64,000 bases of DNA. It comes from Nageia nagi (Eukaryota > Pinophyta). Positions within the stretch are counted from its first letter, which is position 1, and each line of letters begins with the position of its first letter. Under the pieces are notes generated by a model. The model did no database searches. It saw nothing but the letters and a program-made list of their open reading frames with translations, and was not told where the DNA came from. Where the stretch lies: assembly GCA_050084985.1 (NCBI GenBank), contig JBITNC010000001.1:34720001-34784000 (forward strand), read 5' to 3'. Positions 35,724 to 49,389 of the stretch are shown in pieces. The position numbers and the translations under genes are program-made.

Positions 35724-36420
35724 ATCTCTTCTCATGAGCCCAAAGAATCTCCTAAGAAGCCTCATTACATTATGCAGTTAGTTCCCTAAAATACTTGAAT
35801 AAATTTCATGTAAAAAAATGAGAAACCTTAATTTATCTAAACTCATACCCTAATGAGTCATAAGTCAAAGACTCTTTTTTTATCTTATCCATAACCCAAC
35901 TCTATCATGTATTTGGTTATTTTTCAGACAAGATTCTATCATAAAAGTTGTTAATGAACAAGGCTTATCAAAATCTATTCCCTCTCATATTCCTAAGAAG
36001 AGTGTATTTATAACCACTTCATTACCTATTATTGTTGAGAAACCTAGCAAAAAAATCATTTGTTTTAAGCATGTTATCCCATAAATCCCACCATATAGAC
36101 CATTACTACCTATATCAAGCATGCTATCATGTGCCTTGGATAAGATTTCATCATCTACTAATTCACCAATTTCACCATCATCATCATCTCTTATGCATAG
36201 ACCTACATGTTTACATTTCCAACCCACTCTAGGGGAAAATAATATTGGAAAGTAAAAATTAAAGAGTATGATGCATTACATGGCTTCTTCATCTTATTAC
36301 ATGAAGTTTTTTTTACTTTGTTGAGCCTATATAAGATCTTGTATCTAATTTAGTTTTTAGTAAAGTTGAAGAGGATGAAGAGTTTTTTTTATGTATATCA
36401 TGTTCAAGTTAAGTTTTTAG
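35724..36420. other. Flank of the copia element, no gene assigned
   Basis: An 80-codon open stretch on the minus strand at 35985-36227 (LVDDEILSKAHDSMLDIG, followed by GLYGGIYGI) may be part of another retroelement polyprotein because a readable but broken frame continues to about 35740. I could not assign it to a domain. Confidence 0.3.
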
Positions 36421-36429
36421 TCTTGTTAT

Positions 36430-36842
36430 GGAGGAATATGAAATGAATGATATGATATTTAGAATTCCCTCTATCCATGAAGTATATCATCCTTGTTCAT
36501 CACCTATTGCAAGTGGTCAGTTAGTTCCACTTGGTGTTCCTCTAAAGAAAACATTCTTTATTCATGCAAGACCATATATCCCTTCTTAGAGTTCTTACAA
36601 ACTCCAATATACATAGATCCAATTTGTGGAAATATAAACTATTTATAGCCTTAAGCTCGATAATTTATCTAAATATATTTTAAAATATATCAATGGCAAG
36701 GGTATGGACTTGGTTTCTATGATCAAGGTCTAAGATATGTTATTCAAGTTACCTATTAGATGCCGCATGAAAAAAGATGTTTGGGTTAATAAAGATCATA
36801 CTCAACAAGAGTACCCCTATGAATTTGTTGAGTTGGAAATTA

Positions 36843-36879
<37 letters not shown>

Positions 36880-38430
36880 ACATTTATTAGAACAACTTGA
36901 GATTACAAAGTTGGTTAAGTTAGTTCCTATGGGTTTGTTCAACATATTTATGGTTTAAATTAAGAAATAATAGTTTATAATTAGGTTAGTTGAGATATAG
37001 TCATCAAGATCTTATTCTTACTCCTATTATGATTCACTTGACTTTTCTCCTCAATATCAAGGGATCATTATGTTAAGATTTTATTGTCATGCACATCAAT
37101 AGAAATGAGATATTTTTTTAGTTTTCCAATTGAGTTCCAAAGGAATATTACTAAAAGATTTATTTTTCAACATTGTACATATGCATTAGATATTAAAATT
37201 TAAGTAAATGATATTATTATTATGATCAGTTCTAGTGACATGTTAATGGAGGAATAATCAAATATTGAATGGGTCAGTATGTTATTTCTATGTTGGCCTT
37301 TTTATGTACAACACATATTGTGAGATTGTACATTCATGAATGAAATTACACCAAGTATATATGGTTTTACTATTGTAAAAATAAGATAGAATGTGAAATA
37401 ATTGAATGGTTAACCAATAGTGTCTCTACATAAAGTTATTTATGACTTTAGTAATTGGTTTATCTTAGGTTATTATTCCCTATGTAGAGAATAAGAAATG
37501 TAGATTTCTATACATCTAGGCACATTATCTACATGTGCCTCCTTAAGGTGAAGAATTTTACATATATTTTTTTAGTTTACCCTAAAAAGAGTAAGAAAAT
37601 CATCTATAACATCAAAATGAGGAAAGGAAAATCCTATATTTAAAAATCTATGATGTGAATATGATTCGATATGAGAGTGTGTGGGAATTAAAAAATCCTA
37701 TACAAAGTGGTAATGGAAGAAAAATGAAATATAAAAAATCAATAATTTACACTATTATTGGATCTTATATTATAAGTCTTTTGAAATTTACATGATAAGT
37801 ATTTAATCAAGTTTCCAAATATAAAACCACCACTGACTGATACAAAATGGTATAATGAAAATGAGTATTTTGATTACCACTCCATGAAAGGGTATACAAT
37901 TAATAAATGTTGATAATTAAAATATGTAGTATATGATGTGGTAAAAAATGGAGAGCTTAAGGTGAAAATTCCTTTGATGATAAATTTAGAATCATTACTT
38001 CCATCTCCATCAAATTGTTATCCACATCCTCTATCCCAATAAAGAATGAATGTGATCATAGTTATTGATAGTCTACTAAGAATAAATAAAAATAACTTCA
38101 ACTTGATCAATATTTTACACCATTGGCAGATCCTGTGTCATACATTTCTTGAAAATTTATAATAATAAGTTGATAAATTTACCTAAAGAAAGATCATAAA
38201 TAATTGATATAATGAGTATAATGAAAATGAGTATTATGCTTACCATCAACAAAAAGGTCATGCTACTGATATCTATCAATAATTAAAATATGTAGTCTGA
38301 GATTTGATAAATGATCAAAAAATTAAAATATACACTCCTTTTATGATATATCCAAACCCATTGCTCCCATAATCATATCATACATCAAATACATCTACAT
38401 ATTCTATCCAATCAGAAGATAATAAGAAAA
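36430..38430 (+). pseudogene. Gypsy gag-like remnant with duplicated zinc motif
   Basis: A frame can be followed from about 36430 (MEEYEMNDMIFRIPSIHEVY, LVPLGVPLKKTFFIHARPYI) to 36960. Farther on, at about 37850-37990, WYNENEYFDYHSMKGYTINK then LKYVVYDVVKNGELKVKIP matches the C-x2/3-H-x4-G-H-x4-C gag motif of Tat-type elements (family: YCxYHxxxGHxTxxC.xLK), with Cys and His decayed to Phe and Tyr. A second copy at about 38220-38345 reads YNENEYYAYHQQKGHATDIY and then LKYVV.DLINDQKIKI. The element it belongs to is unclear: no pol follows. Confidence 0.55.
36846..36876. repeat. (AT)n microsatellite
   Basis: A run of about 15 AT dinucleotides lies inside the gag-like remnant and yields an artificial IYIYIY peptide. 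Confidence 0.95.
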
Positions 38431-38439
38431 TATAAGGTT

Positions 38440-40046
38440 ATACTTCACACTAGATCATATGTAATGACCCAACTTAAATGCTATCAAGAATTTGAAAGTG
38501 ATTGAGACTATTTTTGTTACAATATGTCTAATTATGATTGGTTATATGCAATATTTATGTCAATTAGATGCTAGCTTTGAGAATTTTATGATATAGGTTA
38601 CAAGTTGATTCATCATGGGAGTTAGTTTGGAAACCCCAAGGAACCAAGGATGAGTTGGTTATGAGAACATATTGGTAAGAGTGAGGAAATGATTTGCTAA
38701 CAACCACATGTATCTTTGTAGATTATTTAGCTACATATCATAATTAATATGTATTATATTCAATCCCTATGATATGTATAATACTTATGTGTGCACTAAC
38801 AAAGATTTACCTTGCAAGATGAGTGATCTTTGCAGGTAAACTTGTGTGCCAAAAATTTAATATGCATGCCTTAATTACTTGACTATGTTTGAAGTTGGAA
38901 GAAATACTCTAAATATTTAAATTTTAATTTTAACCAAATCATTTTAGTTTTTACAAACAAAAATATCCTACGGGTTGGGTGAAAATGAAAATTTAGGGAT
39001 GAAAACTATTTTGGTAGTTTATCGTAGTTGAAAGGCTATCTTGGTATTTTGTAAAACTAATAGAGGAATCATATATATAAATTTTGGTATGTTAGACATG
39101 TGAAATTATTGATGAAACTTTTCCATACACTTTGGTGCCTAATGTGAGGTGTGCAAATTATTTTGTAAGACATAGAACTTGCAAATAAAATTGTCAAAAT
39201 CCTACCACAAAATAATGAAACCCCTACCCCTCACAAACAAAAACATGTGAAGTGGATAAATAGTTATACTTTTGGAGGGACTATACTGAATTTTGATTAC
39301 AAATACCCAAGTGAGTGATCATTATGGGAAACTTCTCCTCCTTTCCCAATCTTGGTCTAATAAGTTATGAGCGAAAGAATCTTCCTACTCTTGAGTCCAA
39401 GTTCTTTTCTAGCCTTTTAGACATTAGTACTAAAATGCTTAGCCAAGTTTTGAATTTTATTTGATAATTATTTTAGTATATTTGAAGGAGGAAATGCTTG
39501 TTTAGGAGTTTGTGATAATATTAATGGGATTATTTTTTAGTAATGGAGTACTTATTAAGATCTTATAAGGTTCTTCATTATCTTGTACCATTTGAGAGAC
39601 ATAGTAATGGTATAATACATTTGCATGTGAGCATAAGGTATACTTTATCTATATGTGGAAGCTCTTTGTTTTAAATTACTTATTTTTTTTAAATGGATTT
39701 TTTTTTGGTTGTACGTGATCAAATAGTATATTTTGTCCATACATTAATGTTATAACTAGAAGGAAGTGAACTATTTAATAATTTTGTTTTTTTGGGTGGA
39801 AGTGATGGTCATGGATGTAATTTTCTTACAATTCATGTTAGTATCCTTTGTATTTTGATCAAATCACAACATTCAATGAAAAACACTTTTCATCTCCTCT
39901 TTAATAGATGTTCATACCTTCTTATGAAATTTACATGATTACACATGCTAGAAGAATGTGGGAAAAGGATTGCAAAGTTTACTTCTATAAATTACATCTA
40001 CATAAAATCCTATAGAACCCTTTTAGAAAATCAATTTTGTGCAATC
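38440..40046. other. AT-rich stretch, possibly LTR-derived
   Basis: No coding sequence is seen. The sequence TGTAATGACCCAACTTAAATG at about 38460 resembles the start of some plant gypsy LTRs (TGTAACGACCC-like), but no partner copy was found in the window. Confidence 0.3.
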
Positions 40047-40890
40047 CATGAGACTACAATTCGATAAGGTATTTTTCCTTGTAATTTGTAGGCCTTTCTA
40101 TGCATCTATTTTGTGATTATTGCATCCCTAAAACTACATTTTGATGAATTAATTTATTAAATAATTCATTGGTCCTTCTAGTATATCCATTTTATGCATA
40201 TTCTACATTCATTGCATCCATGAGACTACACTTTAATGAGATGTTGTGTCAAACAACTTGTTCATCCTTCCAATTTTATATATATCTTAAATTCACTGAA
40301 TCCATAAGACTACATTTCTATGAAACATTTATTAAATAATTCATAGGCCCTTATAGCATATCCATAATATGCATATCCTATGCTCATTGCACCCATGAAA
40401 CTACATTTCAATGAGGCATTTTGTCTAATAATTTATAGGCCCTTACAATGTATCCATTTGTGTATTCATTGCACCCATGAAACTACATTTCAATGAGGCA
40501 TTTTATCTAACAATTTATAGGCCCTTACAACATATCCATTTGTGCATTCATTACACCCATGAAACTATGTTTCAATGAGGTATTTTATCTAACAATTTGT
40601 AGCCTCTTACAATGTATTTTTTTCTATGCATTTCTTGCATCCATTTCACCCATGAGACTACATTTTGATGAGGTATTTTGTTAAACTATTTGCATCCATT
40701 TTTTTTACGTAATATTTTTATGTATATCTTATGATCATTATGAACCATGAGATTGCATTTTTATGAGGTGTTCTATCAAAAAATTCATAACCTTTTAATG
40801 TATCCATTATATGCATATTTTGCAAATCATTGTAGTTCATGAGATAACATTTTGAAGTGGTATTTTGTCAAAAAATTCATAGAGCCATCC
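40047..40890. repeat. Minisatellite, ten units of about 80-95 bp
   Basis: Unit starts, anchored on CATGAGACTACATTT or its variants, are at 40047, 40127, 40219, 40303, 40394, 40476, 40558, 40651, 40746 and 40838. Each unit continues with (C/G)AATGAGGCATTTTGTCTAA, CAATTTATAGGCCCTTACAA, then TGTATCCATT and a TGCATTCATTGCACC-like end. Units 5 to 7 are the most alike (82 bp spacing); the outer ones are diverged. No coding frame runs through it. Confidence 0.92.
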
Positions 40891-43770
40891 TAAGGTGGAG
40901 TAAGAAAAATAAATGAATCCCTCTTCAAAAATTCATGGTGCCATAGTTTTGAAACCCTAATATATATTTACCATGTAAATCCTCCATTAATATTTCCTTT
41001 AAATATTTTCTTAGCTTATAAAGGGATTACAATAATTTATTGAAATAATTTTGTATAGAGGGATTACAAAACTATTAAAATAGAGACTATATAATAAATT
41101 ATATTGAATTTTATGAGAGTTTAAAAAAAAGTAAAAATATGATTGAAGGATCTTTAGTTGATAATGTATGAATGCACACAAATGGTGTTTTATAAGTATT
41201 AATAGATAATGGGTGAACCATGATGATGGTATTTTATTAATAATATTACTTTGAAGAACAACTAGGTCAAAGTAATTTATTGATTATTAATATTTGAGGA
41301 TGAATCATGCAATTAAATAGTAATACCAAATTGAGGATAAACCATGTTATAACTATTTTGAAAATGAATATTTTGGAATAGTGATATGTTCATTTGATTA
41401 AATAGTACTATTTTAAAGAAGATTTGATATATGTGAAATGACTAAATTATGAAGATTTATCCTATGACCTAGGAAGGGAGGTAGTTCTAGAAAGAACATA
41501 AAACCTCCTAAGGTCCATTAAGAGGGTATTAATTATTGAATTATCAACAAACTATGTGTGGAGGAATGAATTATGATTTATTTAATATAGGAGCAATTTT
41601 GGTCAAAAGAGCTATTCTGATCCTCAAAACTCAAGAACCTTTCTTAGTACCCCTATTCGATGAATTCTTGGATCCTTGGGAAGAATGTGAAAGGAAAAGA
41701 TGGAAAGAAGCTACATCAAGAGGAAAAAGATGTATTAAAGACCTTATAGGCTAAATTTGAAAATGTTATGATGTAAACTCTCTTTGATGATTGTATGGGA
41801 ACTCATATGTAATTAAATGTTTCATATAGTATGATTTACAAGTTACCATTTAGGGTTACCCTAGTATTGATATATTGAAACATATTAGGGTATGGAATAA
41901 AGTTATTACACATTGTTATATAGTCAATTGTAAAACAAATTTTATTAAGTACTCATTTGTGTACCAATGTAGATAGCATTTGTATCCATGAGACATTTGT
42001 AATATCTCTGTGATAATCCAAGATCCAAGCAAGTTTTGACTCATCCAATGTTTGAGTTTATAAATGGATGTAATAAATTTATGAAGTTATAAATAATGTT
42101 TTTAATATTTAACTAAGTTAAGGATACAAGAACCACTAATGTGTTCAAATTATTTAGAAATATGAAGGAAATATCACAATAGATTCCCTAACCTAAATAT
42201 AATATGATTATTGTGAATTTAGGAATCATATTGTAACACATGGATAATTTGTCATTGAAAGGGAATTCCCTTGTGATAATCAATAAAATATATGGGGATA
42301 TAAACTAATTAATATCTCATAAGGAAAAAAAACATTAAGATAAAGAAATGAGGGTGTTGTATTCGAGAAAATATACATCCATGAAAGATTAAAATGATAA
42401 AGGCATGAGTTACTTTGAAGAGATATAAATATAATGATAATGTATTGTTACTTAGATCAAAATAAAGTAAAATGTTAAGCTTTTAGGTGATATTACAGGA
42501 AAACCTATTCAAGAAGCTAAAACTCTAGAAGGAAAATAGAAAGGGTAAGGAAGACCTAAAACCAATATTGGAAGTTGATCAAAGGATATGATAAATATAT
42601 AAATAAACTAGTTAATCAAAGTAAGACTTATGTATAGATAAATTATTAAGACACTTATATAAAAATAAAACTTAGTCAAACCCTTGTTGTTGTAATATCA
42701 TAAGATTAAAACCAAAATATATTACCTAAGTATGTTATACTCTATGCTGCGCTCCCTTGTTAGAAGTAGCCACCTTTAGATGCATCTCAAGGCTTGTTGT
42801 TATACTTTGGAATGTGATGTAACTTTAAAGTAATATTATTTGCACTACATCATGCATATGGGATAATTATAGTAAATTACTATTTAATATTCTTGGGTGG
42901 ATTCATGAATAAGCTTGTTTTGAAACTTCTTATGCATGTTTGATGAATTTACTATTCTTGTTTGTCAAACATGATTGTTAATGTGAAAAGTGGTTTGTTT
43001 GCAAGAAATTAGATTAGGGAAAAATCCTAATTCTTGATTCAATAATGAAACATAGAAAAGCTAATAATTGATCCATTATTAGTTATTTCTATGGATGTTA
43101 GAGTGGGGATGATTTTTCCTTATAATCTTGCTTAAAAATTAATTAAGCTATACAAACCACTCGAGGGTATTATTCCAATACCCATGGATACCCAAGATAT
43201 GGGCACAAGGATTCCAAACTTCATGGTGAGCCTAGCTAATAGATATGGGTAGGCTAGTGTCTTATATCCTTGATAGTTTATAAAATAAGGATAAAAGTTG
43301 ATAAAACTACATTTACTAGGTGAAGGTAACTAGTAGTCATACTACTTGCAGTTTATTATTTGGGAGTATGAATATTGTTCCATAGGTGATGATGCTTACC
43401 CATTTCATATGGAATATTTCCTAGGACAATATACCATATAAAAATATGCATAAACTTATAGATGAGTGTTCTCTCTAGTGATATGGGCCTCGAGTAGGAA
43501 ACCACTACTCCATGAATAGAATGTCTATTGCATAGTTCATGAATAGAAATGGTGGGATCACCTATGTGGAATCTTCCAATGAGATAAGTGTTGAGAAGTG
43601 AACACTAGAAGGATTTTGATCAGGGTTGATTAATTCAGATTTGACCAATCTTGCCATATGAGTGTTGACTAGCTAGAAGCATTGATATGCTCATGTGAAT
43701 CATCTTGTCCATTCCTATACCATTTGAGTGTGTAAATTAAACAAAAAAAATAGGTCTAAAATTTTAGGGT
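40891..43770. other. AT-rich stretch, no gene assigned
   Basis: No recognisable coding sequence. One uninterrupted 72-codon frame at 41536-41754 (ILVKRAILILKTQEPFLVPL) has no motif I recognise. 42.7-43.7 kb has the look of LTR or untranslated retroelement sequence, but no repeat partner was found. Confidence 0.35.
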
Positions 43771-43779
43771 TTTATGAAT

Positions 43780-44060
43780 TTGGGATAGGTGAAGCCTTAC
43801 ATCACACCATTGGATGAGTCATTATTAGATATTTTTCAAAGGTTTCATGGAAATTAAATTATCCATATTGGTAAGATTAAAGAGTTTCCTCCTAACATTT
43901 TAAAGTTATAAAGATACAAGGAGAAAAAGTATTGTAACTATCATCATTAAAGAGGACATGATACCAATGAATAATACCAATTAAAATATAAAGTGCACAC
44001 TTTTATTAGAATAATAAATATTCAAGTGGATATGTCTCAAATATTTTTTAGAATCTCCCA
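43780..44060 (+). pseudogene. Gypsy gag zinc-motif fragment
   Basis: At about 43920-44000 the plus strand reads KEKKYCNYHH, a stop, RGHDTNE, a stop, YQLKYKVHTFIRI, matching C-x3-H-x4-GHDT-x2-C-xxLK of plant gypsy gag, with the final Cys changed to a stop. Upstream to 43780 the frames are broken. It is an isolated fragment. Confidence 0.55.
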
Positions 44061-47000
44061 CACTCCCATTATAATCCACTAGCATAATATACTACATTCA
44101 AATTTAGGTCAACTATATCTTCATCTTTCACATCCTTCATACACCCATCTTCCCATTTTAAGTCCATACCCATTGCATCCTTGGTTAACTCAAACTTTGT
44201 GTCAATCACATTGGGGAATTATTCCTCCACAACATACACATTTTTTTCATACTTCACATAAATCACATTGGAGGAGTCATCCACCTCCACATTGACCTAT
44301 CACTGCTTAGTCTTATTTTACGTATATACATATCATAATTTTTATTTTTCCACCATACATACCATTATTTTTTTATCCTTGTGTATACTGAGTTAAAAAT
44401 CTTAAAATTATAAAAAAAAATATCAAGATTTCCAAAATTCAAAAAACAAAATCTACAAATGCATCACATGGTTATGCTTACAACCTTAAAAGTAATCCAC
44501 TACCTCATAAATTATTTATTTCTACCTAGAGATTATAGTTGGATCATACACTTTGGAGGTTATTATTAATAAGAATTCCCTTAATATTAATGAAAATATG
44601 AGAATAAGTAATTTTTTGAGTTATAATAACAAATGAAGGAAATTTATGATGTATCCAAATCCTATACAAATAATGTAGGTGTCTTTATGGCTATTCAAAT
44701 AGTTTGTGAGAGTTCACTCAAATGAAAACCAATGATGCAATATGTCTTGAGGATAGTTGGTAAATAGAGATCTAGCATAGAGTTTTGGATTTAATTAGAG
44801 AAAGTGCATGATAGATCATTGTATGTCCCTATATAATTAATTAATATTTAAATCCATACATCCATCCATTTTATCTATACATATTCAATATTTTGTTAGT
44901 CATAATAGGCGATAGTATACTTCAAATTCAACTATCTAAGTGAAAGTGCTAGTACATGACAAAAAAAGTAAAAAAAAGAGGTAAAGAAGAGATAAAATAT
45001 CATCTTCCACCATCAAAGAGGAAGCAATACAAAAAAAGAAAAGAAAAGGAAGAGAGAAAGAGAGTAAGGTCATAGTTGCATTCAATAAGCCATCATCTAA
45101 TAATGTTATATCATGGAGGTCATTATTTTTACTTCATTTGTATAGATTATCCTCTCATGTTCAACTTCCAACCTTTATAAGTTCTCCTAATTTAATATGG
45201 ATATTTATCCCATTTGATCATGCATGTATTTAGTTTAAGTCAAACTTTAGGGGAAGATCAAAGAGCATCACCTCCTTTGGGAATTTAACAAAGTAAAATT
45301 TCTAGTGAGATTAGTTGGAACTTCTAAATCTACCCTCATACTATTTATATATTATATTATCCATACATTAATTGCATTATAATCATTTATCCATTATATT
45401 ACTAATACTTGATCACCAATTTTAAGTATTTTATCTACAAAAGTGAATTCTTGAGTATAGATTCGTGTGTGATCTTACATCAATCTAAGTTAATGAACCT
45501 ATTACAATTCAAATGAAGCATACTTAAAGTCTAGTCATGTGTGTATTTATTTCAATTCATTCTTTTCCTACACTATTTTAACATGATGAAGTGGCTCAAC
45601 CTTATTAAATATTCAACATAAAAATCACATAATGATAATAATAAGTCTTCATAGGCCATGTGTCTCTATAATAATTATCCACTCATTTTATTTTTATACA
45701 TTCACCTCATTGTATAAATACATTCCATATCATAATAAAACTTCACAATAAAATTTCATGATACATATCACCCCTTAAAATGTAAAATCATCCTATCATA
45801 TCAATTCATCCTATCATATCATCCATTTTTCCTCATACTAAACTTTTTGATCATTGAATAATAGGTCTTGTAAAATTATTTTGTAGGAGCTAGTTTTCAT
45901 TCAACACATTAAAATTGAATATGGTTGTAAACATTACACCTTTACAAATTCATTCTAAAAAATATTTTTTTGTCTTATCAACCATAATTTACATTGTCAT
46001 TAATGTCTAACCACATCTCTCAATGTTTGAGGGGGAATGCATGTGGCTTGTTATAAAGTCTTGTTCAATTCAATAAGCCTTGATCTTTTAAAGCTATGTT
46101 TCCAATGGTATTTGCAAAATATTATCATTCAACCAATTAATCAAAAATAAAAACTTGATTAAATCTTGAGGAATAATAAATTAATAGTTTATCTAGGGGA
46201 AAAAGGATCCTATGAGTAGTATTGTGATCCATGAAAATTAGCCTTTGTTTATATTCCTGAAAGTTAAACTAGTCCACTTAGGGTGTACTCAAACACTTTA
46301 TGCTTTAAATATCATTAATTCAAAGTATGAATAAATATGCTTGGTCATGATATCGGTAACTATAATTGTACTTGACCCAAAACAAAACTTATGCCTCCTT
46401 AATGAATATTGAAACCATGAGTTATGAGATACTTGCATGATGAAATTCCTAATTCATCAATTACTCATAATTTTATAGTTTTTTAATTATTCATTATCTT
46501 TGTAATTAAACAAGTTCTAAATTACTTGTCATATGTAATTCTCTTATTATGTAGATTAGACCATCAATTATTGCTAGCATGGAATGATGCATTAAGGTAT
46601 ATTCCTAAACCTATAAATTAAAAATTGTATACATGGGAAGACTATTAAGATTTTATATCAGTAGGACTATGCATATCTCTCACAAAACTATTGGTGTTAT
46701 TGAAATATCAATATTGGAATCTATTGTACTCAAGAGATATCCCTTCATAATTATCTTGGAGAAGAATGAATAATATTATATCTAAAGCAAGAAATATAAA
46801 TATATAGGATCCCTAGTGTTAGCATTGTGGTCAAATCCAACACTCAGTCACATGCAAGATATCATTCTAATACTCTAGATCTAAGTTTCTATGTTTGTCC
46901 ACATTCCTTAAAGTACATATTCATAATATAATTAAGTAATATATACATGTATATCAATCCATCATCTCATATTTTAGGGCATGTTATTATTATATAAGTT

Positions 47001-47300
47001 CTATCATTACTTTTATCTTAACCTATTTCCATTAGTTACTGAGTGGTCATAGGTATTTAGGCACCTTCATACTTTTATTAAATATATATAATTACTTCAT
47101 CCTTTAATTTAGTTTAGTGTTACATTTTATCATCTACATATTTGTGAACCTGATGTATTTTTATTTTTACAAATCTTCAAGTTAGGTTTTGATAAAAATA
47201 TTACAATTATTACAAAATATCGCTTTATTTTTCATATTCCTTACCATACTTTTAGAAAAGAAACAATATATGTATTTGGTGAGGGTACTAATAATGCACA
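44061..47300. other. AT-rich stretch without an assignable gene
   Basis: On the minus strand 44290-44080 gives a readable acidic frame (MDLKWEDGCMKDVKDEDIVD) of unknown origin. TTGAGGGGGAATG at about 46027 resembles a copia polypurine tract, but no RNase H precedes it and no LTR pair was found. Small ATCATATC-type repeats occur around 45790-45830. Confidence 0.3.
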
Positions 47301-47319
47301 TAAAATAAAAATAACTAAG

Positions 47320-49389
47320 ATTTATCTTCTTTAGAAAAGCACAAGGTTACAACTCAAAAGATAGAAATACCAAAACTTCCCCTAAGGGGGAAGTGATTGA
47401 GATATTTTTGATGTAAAATGTTTCACAACAAAATCACCTTACCAAATCATATGTCGAATCAATCAATATAATGATGAATCCCAAGATGAATGGTTTCAAA
47501 CACTAGGAGTAGTTCGAACAACTATTTTTAATTAGGATACCCCTATGATGACTGTAGCTCTTATTGATAAAATTTTTATTTGAGTAGTAAAAGCCCTACC
47601 AAAGGAAAGAGATCAATTGCCAACCCACCAAATATTGAAAATTATGAAAGATATATCAATAAATGTGAGTCCTTATAATGTGATAAAAAAACTCTAGAAT
47701 GAATTCTCATCATTAAAATATAATGCTCAACCTTTTATTCCATATGAAATATGAAGCCACCATTCTGACTTCAACCTAATGATAATGCTAGAAACCCAAT
47801 GATGTTACCTAGTTATCATTCTAGAATACCTCCTCCTTTCACTTTATGTCCTCATACCATATTCAATGCACATAATCTCACTTATAAAGGGATGAAATAT
47901 TGTAATAATTTATATCTTAGAGTATAATAAAATCCAAATATGATAGGTGACGTTAAGAAACACCAATCAAGATTGACACAAGTATATTACCACCTATCAA
48001 GGATTCATGATTATGTCATATCATTTCATATATTTGATCATGTACAACTCCTCCACCTTAATAGGTAATAGTTCTAGTGATAAGGCTGCTCCTTAGGCTC
48101 ATTGTGATACCAATATGACATGTTACCACAAATCATAATGGTATGTGAGAGTGCACATGGAAAAGAGCATTTATATAATAAATTATTTCAAATACCTAAA
48201 AGGTATTTTGATTAAATTAAAATTCCTTTTTAGGTGTTAACAATAAGAGTAAGCTCTTATTCATGCTTATGAACTCAAAGGACTTGGTATAAATGACAAA
48301 GTTGATATAAATAATTTATCAAGTATGCAAACTTAAGATGACATGATCCATGAGCTCCATATTATTTATCTTCAAGCCATTGAGATATATCCTCATTATA
48401 CTAATTAATAAAATCAAATCAAGCATCAATATTTAAGTACTTGGCATAATTATTATTTTATATCTTACATATTAATGAAAAAGTGATATTTTTGAAAGAA
48501 TTTTTGGCCAAGTTATGTAGGGTTAGAGACAACAAAATTTGAGATTTTTCTACAAAATAAAAATCATGGTTAGTAGTTGTTTCTAATATTGATAATGAGG
48601 GATAATGGATAATTCAATATCAATGTTATTTTCAAATAGAATTGGATCCTTATTTTATTTTTTCACAACAAGAGAATTATATCAAGGATGCATAATTATC
48701 AACCACAATGAAAAGGACATGAATTAGTTATATTTGGATAAGCTTGATGGATTTTTTGTGGAAGTTCTCTCTTAGATTATTGATGAAAATTAATAAGGAA
48801 GGATAATTTCATGTCCTTCACTATCTTGAAATGCATGTTCAAGAATATGAGTTAATCAATACAAATTAAAATTTTCCTATTCCATATATGAATCAGTCAC
48901 ATAAATATTTTAAAGAGATCTTAATCTCCTATGATAAATAATCATTACAAGAAGAAGATAGGAATCTATTTTGCTAAATAATAAGAGAAGTTATTATGTA
49001 TACCAAGAAGATATTAAAATTTACAAAGCATGAGGGCCATGAAGATCCATAATTACACATAGAAATTATTGAAGATGAAGTTTCAATCATAAATTTGGAA
49101 AAAGATTTCAATGCTAAGTTATTTCCTCTAACATTGAAATGAAATTCTCTTTAGTGGTTCAATAAGTTTTCCAATAATGGAATTCAAGATTTTTCCCAAA
49201 TAAAAAGATTATTCATTGGTGCTTTTATGTTATTTATTCCTCATAAAACTTGATTTACTAAGTCAATAACATTGAATCTAAGAGTGAAGGGAATAAGCCT
49301 ACGAGACAAAATTCCTAATTACTCAATATCACATGAAAGATCTCTCCCAATTCCTTAAGCATTAATGACACAAAATCAAAGTAACATTT
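47320..49389 (+). pseudogene. Outer gypsy gag, first part, interrupted by an LTR
   Basis: A broken frame from about 47320 reads QDEWFQTLGVVRTTIF, DTPMMTVALIDKIFI, VKALPKERDQLPTHQI and a Pro-rich piece (SYHSRIPPPFTLCP) up to about 47885. After the minus-strand LTR it seems to resume. At 49131-49250 it shows a Retrotrans_gag-like core: LTLK, WFNKFSNNGIQDFSQIKRLF and IGAFMLFIPHKT. It is cut at 49389 by element B, and its zinc-motif part appears to continue at 57489. The gag assignment of the 49.1 kb block is good; the earlier part is inferred. Confidence 0.6.
47890..48242 (-). repeat. Minus-strand LTR of the TGTTAACACC family
   Basis: The right end TTTTTAGGTGTTAACA is, on the minus strand, the intact start TGTTAACACC. 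It shares with the LTR of element C the blocks ATTACCTATTAAGGTGGAGG, TTGATAGGTGG, ATATACTTGTGTCA, TTTCTTAACGTCACCTATCA. It aligns only to the first half of that 715 bp LTR, so it is truncated or has lost its end; the left limit is approximate. Confidence 0.75.

Noticed and set aside
36737-36958. 73-codon open frame with IYIYIYIY
   Set aside because: The centre is an AT microsatellite; the frame is part of a decayed gag-like remnant, not a gene.
38460-38480. TGTAATGACCCAAC as a gypsy LTR start
   Set aside because: No second copy, primer site or polypurine tract in the neighbourhood.
40047-40890. CRISPR-like array at the regular 80-95 bp repeats
   Set aside because: The whole unit repeats with gradual divergence and no unique spacers; it is a minisatellite in plant DNA.
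41536-41754. 72-codon uninterrupted open frame
   Set aside because: Reads plausibly (EFLDPWEECERKRWKEATSR) but has no recognised domain, upstream context or repeat partner.
46027-46039. TTGAGGGGGAATG as a copia polypurine tract
   Set aside because: No RNase H coding sequence precedes it and no LTR pair was found.
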